Both the position numbers and the translations under genes were made by a program. A stretch of DNA of 64,000 bases, taken from positions 1 to 64,000 of the forward strand of contig ONZQ02000020.1 in assembly GCA_900312665.1 (NCBI GenBank), read 5' to 3'. Positions 56,375-64,000 of this stretch are shown in pieces; position 1 is the stretch's first letter; every line of letters starts with the position of its first letter. The notes under the pieces were generated by a model. It made no database searches. It worked only from the letters and a program-made list of their open reading frames with translations, and was not told the DNA's origin. This DNA comes from Cephalotrichum gorgonifer (Eukaryota; Ascomycota; Sordariomycetes; Microascales; Microascaceae).

Positions 56375-58129
56375 CTAGACCTCCACAGAGAACAAGCCCG
56401 AGGTCAAGTCGCCCAAGATCGTGTCATTATCATCGTCAGCATCGCCATCCTCGCTCGCGTCCCCGGCTTCCGAGATGTCGTCGCCTCCGGCCCTAGCATT
56501 GACCTCTCGGCCGTGATACCATGCCTGCTCGGCCTCCATCCGGTCAATTATATCGTGAACCTCGTCGTCCCGAAACTCCCGCATGTCCTCCGACTCCACA
56601 GGCCCGTCGTAGGCCTCGTCGACCTCGTTCGCCGTCGAGTGGGTCAGCTGGTTCATGACCTCCCTGAACCCGCTCGTCACCTCCCGCCGCTTCCACATCT
56701 CCAGAAGCTCGTAGCACTGCGGCGAGAGGACCTCGTCTCCCAGCGACGTCCCCTTCAGCCGCGGCAGCTCTTGCAGGAACACACTCCTCCAGGCGCAGAG
56801 CCGCCCCTCGAAGTCGTCCAAGGTCGAGTCGCTGACCACCGAGCCGTCCTCGCTGCCGGAGGCATCGTCGTCGCTGGCGACGAAGTCCTCGTCGTTGGCT
56901 GCGGACTGGTCATTGATGGCTGCCGAATGGCTATCGCTCGACGCCGGAGTGGCGAGGCCCATGCGGCGGCGCGAGGGCTGCGCAAGCCCCAGCTGCAACA
57001 TCCGCTCCGTGTCCCATACCGCGAGGCCCAGACGGGAAACCGCGCGGAAGTCGCTGCGCTTGAGGGGACCCGACGACACGGCCCCGCGATACTCGAGCAC
57101 GTAGAATCGCGTGCCATACCCGGCGCAATCGATGTGGCGTCGGCTCTGGCCCATGATATCACCCTCCTCCGTCTCGACCGGCTGCGGCTCGTCGTGTTCC
57201 CAGCCCTTGGGGGAAATCTTGCTGAGCTGGCTTTGCACGTGTTCCACCTCAGATTCGCTCGCCCGCCCGGTGAAGAGCTTCGTCGGCGAACAGCCTAGCA
57301 GATCGTGCAGGGTGTCGTGGACGCAGTCGTACACGTCGCCCCTCTGGTATCCCATGCTCCACCTCCCCACGACGAATTCCAAGGGCTTGTAGGGGTTGAA
57401 GATATCGTGCCAGGCCTCCCTGTTCTCTCTCGACACGCCGGCCTCGGGGAGTCCGGGGATGAAGCTGGCGTAGGACCCTACCATGATCTGCCACAACGCG
57501 CGCTGCACGCGGAACCTCTCGATCCACGACGGCGCCCAGGAGGCCGAAGGGCGGAAGGACTCGGGCGGCTGTTCGAACAGGTTATCGCTCTGAGATTCCT
57601 CGTCAAGCTTGACGGTGGGACCGTGAGGGTAGGAGGGCTCGAGTTCGTGGAGGAGGTCGAGCATACGGGCGAGACAGACGCGTTCGAGGCGCTGGATGCG
57701 ATGGGCGGCGAGGAGGACATGGCGAGGCCCCTTGGTGGGGGTCAGGTCGCGGATCAGGCGCTCCCGCTGGGCGCGACGGCCGTTGTCCTTCCGGTACTTG
57801 ATGGTGAAGTTCTCGAGGGTCGGGTCCTCGGTGGCGTAGGGGCCGTTCGGGGTCTTCAGCGAGCCGACGACGGCGATCCAGCGCGCAAAGTCCTGGAGCT
57901 CCTTGGGCATCGATCTCGGGATGAGGAAGTTGAGGATGTGGACCGAGTACTTGTTGAAGAGATCGGCGGCCTGGGGGGAGGCGCAGATGAGGGCGTAGAG
58001 GGTCGGGAGGTCGGGGACCTCCTCCATGATGGTCAGGACGATTTCAATGGGGAGGCCCTCGAAGCTGGTCATCGTCGCGGCCGAGCGAGCCAGCTGCGCG
58101 CCCTGGGTAGGCATCGTCGCTGTTGACAT
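56375..58129 (-). CDS. F-box-like domain protein
   Basis: A single exon of 584 residues. The start is taken at ATG 58129 (MSTATMPTQG) because upstream in-frame sequence is not conserved-looking. The motif FEGLPIEIVLTIMEEVPDLPTLYALICASP (about residues 26-55) has the Leu/Pro spacing of an F-box, which would bind Skp1 in an SCF ubiquitin ligase. The middle has Trp-rich blocks (ERFRVQRALWQIMVGSY, EFVVGRWSMGYQRGDV) common in fungal F-box-like proteins. The C-terminus is acidic and Ser/Asp-rich. Substrate unknown. No lesions. Confidence 0.75.
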   Translation of the reverse strand: MSTATMPTQGAQLARSAATMTSFEGLPIEIVLTIMEEVPDLPTLYALICASPQAADLFNKYSVHILNFLIPRSMPKELQDFARWIAVVGSLKTPNGPYATEDPTLENFTIKYRKDNGRRAQRERLIRDLTPTKGPRHVLLAAHRIQRLERVCLARMLDLLHELEPSYPHGPTVKLDEESQSDNLFEQPPESFRPSASWAPSWIERFRVQRALWQIMVGSYASFIPGLPEAGVSRENREAWHDIFNPYKPLEFVVGRWSMGYQRGDVYDCVHDTLHDLLGCSPTKLFTGRASESEVEHVQSQLSKISPKGWEHDEPQPVETEEGDIMGQSRRHIDCAGYGTRFYVLEYRGAVSSGPLKRSDFRAVSRLGLAVWDTERMLQLGLAQPSRRRMGLATPASSDSHSAAINDQSAANDEDFVASDDDASGSEDGSVVSDSTLDDFEGRLCAWRSVFLQELPRLKGTSLGDEVLSPQCYELLEMWKRREVTSGFREVMNQLTHSTANEVDEAYDGPVESEDMREFRDDEVHDIIDRMEAEQAWYHGREVNARAGGDDISEAGDASEDGDADDDNDTILGDLTSGLFSVEV

Positions 58130-59765
58130 TATGTCGTGTGCTGTGTCTTGGGTGTCGTGTCTCGTGTCGTAGATAATGTCTGAACAGGGTTCGTCGCAAA
58201 CGTAAAGGACTAGCTCGGGTGTCGCACGTCGGGCCCCCAAAAAAAATTTCAAAAATTTCCAGGGGGGGGAGGGGGCGGTGAGGCGCAGGGGTGTAAGCAC
58301 AAGCAAGGACAGATATATTTGTCAGGCTCAGCTGCTTGCAGCCTCGTAGAGCACGAGTAGAGATGACTGGGACAAATCCTGATTTTTTTTTCTCGGAGAA
58401 ATGCAGAACAAAAACGCAGAAAAGATGCAATGGGGAAAGCAAAAGAGTGACTTTGTTAAGGTTTGTACAAGCAAGAGGAAGCAGGGGCGGTGTCGGACAG
58501 GGAAAAGCGCGACATGGGTGTTTAGGGGTTTGAGAGAGCAGTGTTCATTCCCCATGCCTGGGCAGGGCAAAAAAAATAAAAGATTTGAGAAATTTTTCTT
58601 CTTTTCTTCCGTGCTAGTAACTCTAGTACGTACCTTGTCTACGTAGCAGCCACTGACAAGCAACAGGGGTAACCATTAGCGGAATTTGAGGGAATAGTGG
58701 AGATTTGATAGGGATATTGGTGGCGGATGAGTGGAGGAGCTGAGTGGAGAATAGTGGGGAACTGGTGGAGACCATGGGACGCGGGCATTGCGGGTGGCGG
58801 GAGCTAAGGGCACTCTGGGCCGTGATTTTTTCGTTTTAGGTTTTTTTCGGGAAGGCCTGGGGTGGCTTTTGGGCTGGTTTTCCCCTTTGGAGCGGGCCCG
58901 CCGGATTGGGGGAATGGGGTGGAATGAATGGGGCTATCCGTTATCCGAAAACAAAGTATTAACAAGGATTCCACACTCCGTTTTTCGGTATGTTCTGCCG
59001 AGGCTGAGTGAGACCCAGACAAAAGGCAAGTACTTAGAGGCTCGTTGCTTTTCCGTCGAGGTGGTTCGTACATCCTGCGAGATGTGACATTCGGATATGC
59101 ATAGCATGCACATGCTCGTCCTCACATTATGGTCCTTGCGTTTACACATCTACTTATAGAGTGGAGATTTCGAATTTCGATCCGTGACCCTACTAATGGC
59201 AATGATGATCAGGGATCAGCTGGGGCGTTAGTTCATAACAGTCGACAACTTAGGATGTCACCTAGTTGCCTGGCCGGAATGCCTTGGCTTGATTTTGCTC
59301 AAGGGCAACTTATACATAGTGTCGAGAAGCATGTTTATTCTAGGAGCCCCATCTTGATCCTATATAATTGCAACGCGGTATAAGATAGTAGTTAGCCCGT
59401 GCAGTAGATGGACATCGTTGAGTACGTCGGTTCCAAACCCTATACCTACTTACCCTGCTGAATGGATATACCGCCTCTCACACCCTTCCTCACATGGCAC
59501 TCATGCGGCATGGAATCTAAAAATACGGACTGACTAGCACTCCCTTGCTAGCTGTGTCAAATCGCGCGCCGAATATCCATTGTGGGACAGCTTGTAGTAC
59601 AGTTCGATGTCGAAGCTGGCCTCTAGCGGCTCGCTATCAACAACCTCCCAGTTTTGACACTGAACACTGGGGGGTGTCTCGAACCCCAATCCGAGACCCA
59701 CTTACTTACTCGACCATGCTAAGAAATCCCCATTTGAGAAACCGCAAAAAAAGACAAAAAGAATG
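58130..59765. other. 1.6-kb intergenic region
   Basis: Promoter of the F-box-like gene at its left end. A tRNA-like relic near 59675-59731 is listed separately. No protein-coding gene is supported. Confidence 0.5.
59675..59731 (-). other. tRNA-like relic with A-box and B-box
   Basis: On the minus strand a B-box-like GGTTCGAGAC (59684-59675) and an A-box-like TAGCATGGTCGAG (59721-59709) are spaced 24 bases apart, and a GGGG-TTCGAGA-CACCCC hairpin resembles a T arm. There is no matching 3' acceptor strand, so it is not a functional tRNA. It could be a tRNA pseudogene or the head of a SINE. Confidence 0.35.
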
Positions 59766-59878
59766 GGGGCCAACCGGGAATTGAACCCGGGACCTCTCGC
59801 ATATTAGTCACGCGATCAATCACAGACTTGCTAAGGGTGTTACCCTAAGCGAGAATCATACCGCTAGACCATCGGCCC
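59766..59878 (-). tRNA. tRNA-Pro (AGG) with about 41-nt intron
   Basis: The acceptor strands GGGCCGA and TTGGCCC pair (one G-T wobble), discriminator C. The T arm is CCGGG-TTCAATT-CCCGG and the D arm includes GGTCTAGCGGTATGA. The anticodon stem TCTCGC/GCGAGA encloses loop TTAGGG...T, anticodon AGG at 59846-59844. The intron is about 59842-59802, placed after position 37, and is longer than is usual for tRNA introns. A HET-domain relic begins immediately upstream. Confidence 0.92.
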
Positions 59879-59884
59879 TTGTTG

Positions 59885-60278
59885 CTTGTGAACTCGACGG
59901 CCCAACGCCTGCTGAGATTGGCTGTGCCGCGGCACGCTGGAGAGGAGCTTCCCTCAGCTCGCGGCAGACGGTGACTCGCACATGTCGCACTAGAGGCGGC
60001 CAGATTCGCGTGGGCATCGCCGTAGCTGGAGCGCATGAGGGCGGGCTCCTGCGTCCAGTCGGTGTTGCCGCGCTCCCTCTAGATGATGCAAAGGGGATCC
60101 CAATAGATCCTAGGTCGAGCTCGGGCGTGATGTAAACGGCGTCCTGGAAGGTTTCGGGGAGGTAGTCAAGGGGGGTTTCGCAGAGAAAGGAATCCAGGGT
60201 CTCGGGCGTGAGCATTATGGATGGATCGCTGCCCCAGCAATAACTCAGGGTTGCCCATCGAGGCATTGTTTCCGGCAT
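59885..60278 (-). pseudogene. HET-domain relic
   Basis: From 60278 downward the frame reads PRWATLSYCWGSDPSIMLTP and LPETFQDAV, the first HET block. The next block survives only after a frame change: IDPLCII then TAG (60079-60081, where HET proteins have Gln), then NTDWTQEPALMRSSYGDAHANLAASSA, the third block. No N- or C-terminal remainder was found. The fragment ends within a few bases of the 5' end of tRNA-Pro. Confidence 0.75.
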
Positions 60279-60884
60279 CTCGTTAGGGCGAGTTTGATGC
60301 CGTCTTCGTGGATTGAGATCAGCCCGGTCGTATATCTGTTCCCACCGCTCTGATAATATCAGCCAAAGGACCTACCTCCGTGACCTCTAATTTCAAGATG
60401 CCAACCTGAACTAACCTCAGGCCCGTTGGATATAGGAATTCGTAGTATATACTACTGGCAGTAGTATTCCCGAGTTTGAAGCTCGGTTTCACTGGGTCTT
60501 GATCTGAGAAGCTAAGTCGTCGAGGCTAGGCACACTTGGATGAGCCCTATTTGAGCTCCCCCGAGGACATATATATATATATGGGAAACGGCGCTTCTCC
60601 CATCCTAGATAGCGGCCTATTAGTGAGTAAGACATGATGTGACGGAACTAGAGCCATAAGAGGTGTAACCTGGCGACGACAAGCAGGCTATATCATTTTC
60701 ACTTATTGCAAAAGAGTTGCTGTAATCGAAGAGTGTTCCTACAAGTCGGCTGGGTCTTCCGCATATAACGTATGATGAGAGGAAAACATAGGCGTCAGTT
60801 TCGGGCACAACCCCCTTCCATAGCATCACATTGAATTCAGATTTAAAGAGAAGAACAGCAGAATGGCCACCCGAAAGAATCCCT
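60279..60884. other. Intergenic with possible 5S-like segment
   Basis: About 600 bp. An ATATATATAT run occurs near 60570. Positions 60497-60547 (GATCTGAGAAGCTAAG ... CACACTTGGATGAGCCC) resemble the internal-control/loop region of 5S rRNA; a whole 5S gene is not present. No coding sequence. Confidence 0.35.
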
Positions 60885-62502
60885 TCAAGACGCCTCCGGC
60901 TTCCGGCCCCACACGATCTTCTGCCAATACCAAACATGCTGCTTCTTAGAACGAAGCTCCCGTCTGAGATGCGCCGCATACACCTGCACCTCCTCCTTCG
61001 TCCAGCCCTGCACGCTACTCACAAACATGACGAATCCCTCCATATCGCTCTCAACCGCCCATCCCGCGACCGTCCCGATCTCTTTCTGCTTTGGGTCAGA
61101 AGGCCATCCACCACTGGGGATCTTCAAGGAACAGATATCTGTCAGCATTTATCACCCCGTATTATTCACGACATGTTTGTTTCAAAACGTACCTTGATCC
61201 ATTTCTCCTGAATATCGACAAAACCAGCCTCCTTCATCGCGGTATTCTGCGTGTTGGTCTCGACGACGTCAAAGGACCGTCCGATCTTGCGGCCACCGTC
61301 GATGAATAAGGGAGTCCACTGCGCCATAGCGCTCGTCGGTGGGATAGTGTCATCATCGCTATACAACCTCGCCGAGGTCTCATAGCTCTCTAGGTACCCG
61401 CCGGGCTCGAGGGCAGAATACGCCTCCTTGAAGAAGGCGGTCCAGTCAGGGATGCTACCTACTAGGTACCGGATATGGATAAAGTCGAAGCTATTCGGTG
61501 GGAAGGTCCAAGCTTGGGTACAGTCCTCGATCTCGCTAGGATGCAGAATTTAAGTTTTCCGGTGACGCTGGGTTTCGGAATGGGTTGTTGACTTACAACT
61601 TGAGGTTTGGTGGAACCCAGGTCGACTGGATGGGCGAGATATCCGTCCCGATAACTTCGCAGTTAGGGAATTTATCTGCGAAGTCCCTGTAATAGGGTAG
61701 GTTAGGTATGATGATGAAATATTGATGAAGAAGCTAGTGTTGGGGGGAGCCCGGTTACAACGCCCAAATGCCTATTTGAGGATATTAGCCTAGGATGCGA
61801 GTAGAGATAAGTAGAGGGTAGCCCGCCTGATCCAGTCCCGATATCGAGTGTTTTCTGGTATTGAGTTAGTTCACTAGACTCAGCGAGTAGTAGCCCAGGA
61901 ACATACCTTAGGATCCTTGACAGGAGCCAGAAACAGCTCTCCATCGAGAACCAGGGAGAACAGATGGTGTCTACACTATCAGCTAAAAGTCTCAAGTTAG
62001 GACGCACACCATAGGGCTCCTCACAGAAGGTCTAGAGCCTCCGTCTGGCGCTCATCGTTCGATCCCCTGTTCCCAACCAAGCTATATCAGCGGACCCCGT
62101 ACGTAGACTAGCAGACCAGAAATTGGAAGGAATGGTGTATACCAGTACTGGGCATTGCCAATATCGCTATGGAATGTCCGGCCGTAGAGGGTCCTGTAGT
62201 TCAGGATAGACGACGTGATGGATGCCGTCGAGTCGGAATAACTGTCCCCAAGGGCCGAGTCATCATCGCTATTGCCATTGTCCTAGCCCGTTAGCATATC
62301 TACGTACTAAACTCGGCGATGGGGGACAAACTAGAGTGGCCCAGTGTTCAGGCGGGAGGATAGGATCGATCTCTGGAAGCACTGTGGTCGGAGGAGTCGC
62401 CATCACATCGGGGGAGTTTTTCCGAGGCGACTTTGTCTCAGAAGCCGGTGCCTCAGTGGACGCCGCCTCAGGGGATTTTCCCTTCTGCTCCAATTCTGAC
62501 AT
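60885..62502 (-). CDS. LaeA-like SAM-dependent methyltransferase
   Basis: Nine exons on the minus strand: 62502-62332, 62282-62143, 62066-62025, 61970-61907, 61854-61827, 61771-61759, 61686-61597, 61535-61193 and 61121-60885 (375 residues). This LaeA/TAM-domain family includes regulators and tailoring enzymes of secondary metabolism. Visible are the acidic leader (SDDDSALGDSYSDSTASI), NYRTLYGRTFH, the SAM motif KTLDIGTGSG + IWALDFADKFP, then GTDISPIQSTWVPPN, FDFIHIRYLVGSIPDW, EPGGYLESYE and the C-terminal WTKEEVQVYAAHLRRELRS. The intron after GTGSG (61826-61772) begins with GC, not GT, and the next exon is only 13 nt. If that intron is not spliced the protein truncates. An amidase gene lies next door on the same strand. 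Confidence 0.8.
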
Positions 62503-63152
62503 GACAGGCAAAGAGGTCGGTATGTTTCAGTAGTCTTCTGACGACGAGGGTACTAAGATATTGTAGGTTAGTTTGTTAGCTCGGGGATAATGATACTAGA
62601 GATATTTCTAGGGAAGAGGGACTCATGAGATCGGCACGGTAATCAACATATTGAGTTTTAAATTTTGGAAAAGGGGGAGTTTGGGGGGGGGTGGGGGGTG
62701 CAGCGGGGGCGGAGTAGCCACATCTCAATCAGATCCGGAGCGGAGCCGGGTGGCATTCCAATCTCCCCGGCAGCGGTTCGTGCCCGCCTACCCCGTTTGG
62801 GTGCTCTCGACGTTACATATATGCAGACCAGGCAAAGGGACCTGCGGCTTTGTGTTGGAATGTCCCACCCGGTGTGTATAGTTGGCCAGGAAAGCGGGGA
62901 TTTGAGGTGACATCGAGCGCAACACCGTTGATGTGATATTGAGTGCAGCACACTTGACGTGGCATCTGGCTTCAGAGGTGCTGGTGCTAAAAAGCTCAAA
63001 AATGAGATGATACCAGATGCCCACACCAAAACCAACATCAAGGACGGAGAAGGGAGGCGGAGCCCTCGATCAGAATCATAGTCCCGATCAACCAGAACCG
63101 TATCATTAGTCTGAATGTAATTACTAGGGATTGTAATGAAAGGAAAGCAAAA
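62503..63152. other. Intergenic between methyltransferase and amidase genes
   Basis: 650 bp. A G-rich run at 62674-62700 and an imperfect 26-bp tandem dimer at 62911-62962 (mostly transition differences) are present. This must include the methyltransferase promoter and the amidase 3' region. Confidence 0.5.
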
Positions 63153-64000
63153 TTACAGCTTCAACAGTCGCCCGACCTCCTCCGCGATGGCCATGATCTT
63201 CTCCTCCGTAAACCGGCGGCCAATAATCTGAACCGCGACCGGCGCGCCATGGTACGCCTCCGGATCATCTAGAGAACCACTTCGTCAGTCCTTATCTTAA
63301 GCTTCCAAGGAAACGCAAACTTACACTCCGCATTCACCGCGGCATCAATCTTCGTCAGCGGCGTGAACCCGTCCGGCCTCACATCCACGGCCTTATCGGC
63401 GAAGGTAACGGGGACCACAACGCTCGTGAAGTCCAAGACGTTGATGGCAGTGGCGTACCCGTAGTACCTGAACTGGTTGTGCCGGATGGCCGCCGTGGGC
63501 GTGATGGGCGCGATGATGGCGTCCAGCTCCCTCCCCGTCCTCTCCTCGAACTCCCTGATCTTGGATAGGTACTCCATCTGGTACTTCCACTTCTCCAGCT
63601 GGATGGCCCACACGTCGTTGACCCCGACCTTCTCTAGGCTCGGGTTGACGAGGTCCTTGATGTTGGGAATCGCGGGTTCGCCGGAGAGGCTGAGAGCGGC
63701 GAAGATGTCCTAGAGATTGTCTCGGTTAGCTCGTGTTTGGGGTTTGGGGATTCTAGCCCAAGGTAGAGGGACGTACGGTCCCGCCATCTGCGGCGTAAAC
63801 CCTGTTCGCAAGGTCGACAGCGAATGGGTGCTTATACGGCTCCCACGCGGAAACGCTGTGTCCGGCGGCGCTCAACTTCTCCTGCACCGTCTTCAAGGCT
63901 CGAAGGATAGGAGGGTGAGGGAGGACCTGCGTACTTGCGTTAGCGTGTGGTCCCTAGACCAAAAAAGAGAAGAACACTGTTGCGTCAGGACTCACATTCC
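63153..64000 (-). CDS. Amidase signature family protein, C-terminal part only
   Basis: The gene enters from the right edge. Exons seen: 64000-63996 (partial), 63926-63777, 63709-63325 and 63268-63153, with stop TAA 63153-63155. Blocks typical of the C-terminal half of amidases are present: KTVQEKLSAAGHSV, RTGRELDAIIAPITPTAAI, INVLDFTSVVVPVTFADK and the terminal HGAPVAVQIIGRRFTEEKIM. The catalytic Ser-Ser-Lys region (GGSSGG) lies beyond the window, so activity cannot be judged. Fungal members hydrolyse various carboxamides, e.g. acetamidase-type. Confidence 0.9.

Noticed and set aside
1..64000. CRISPR arrays, bacterial operons, attachment sites or plasmid origins
   Set aside because: The window is intron-containing eukaryotic DNA; no regularly spaced repeats or such sites were seen.

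Overview
The window is nuclear DNA of a filamentous ascomycete (Pezizomycotina, most likely a Sordariomycete). The signs are short GT-AG introns of 50-140 nt in most genes, HET-domain and NACHT genes, a LaeA-like methyltransferase, a NudF/LIS1 orthologue with fungal features, and degraded genes whose stops look like repeat-induced point mutation (RIP). There is one assembly gap (N run, 37161-37755). No CRISPR, operon or bacterial feature is present.

Left part (1-5100): an extremely AT-rich, RIP-like block (1-720) runs into a gene graveyard. It holds a 5'-truncated tannase/feruloyl esterase pseudogene, a fungal transcription-factor-like ORF that lacks its zinc cluster and meets a truncated secreted-protein fragment head to head, and an aminoglycoside-phosphotransferase-like pseudogene with one nonsense codon.

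Accessory, immunity-flavoured part (6000-30700): a HET-domain gene, a Rad5/HLTF-type SNF2 ATPase with a RING inserted between the helicase lobes, a large NACHT NLR-like gene with C-terminal C2H2 fingers and ankyrin-like sequence, a second phosphotransferase relic, a Fet3-type multicopper oxidase that lacks the usual membrane anchor, and a 14-exon gene. That gene joins an NLR-type alpha/beta-hydrolase (esterase) to ubiquitin-like modules and is the most unusual object in the window. Gene-poor stretches of 1-2.5 kb separate these genes.

Core part (30775-58130): a single-exon 1327-residue conserved protein of unknown function, a small PAH-like protein interrupted by the gap, an 88-residue LEA-like protein, tRNA-Asp with an intron, a seven-TM protein with a Q/P-rich tail, a hotdog acyl-CoA thioesterase divergent from TFIIH subunit Tfb2, an uncharacterised protein split by one in-frame TAG, a TANGO2/NRDE protein, a KDEL-tailed ER luminal protein, NudF/LIS1 and an F-box-like protein.

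Right end (59600-64000): tRNA-Pro with a long intron abuts a HET-domain relic and pol III-like promoter remnants. These are followed by a LaeA-like methyltransferase with an apparent GC-AG intron and a 13-nt exon, and by the 3' part of an amidase gene that runs off the window. Exon boundaries were read by eye from splice consensus, frame and family similarity. No database search was possible.
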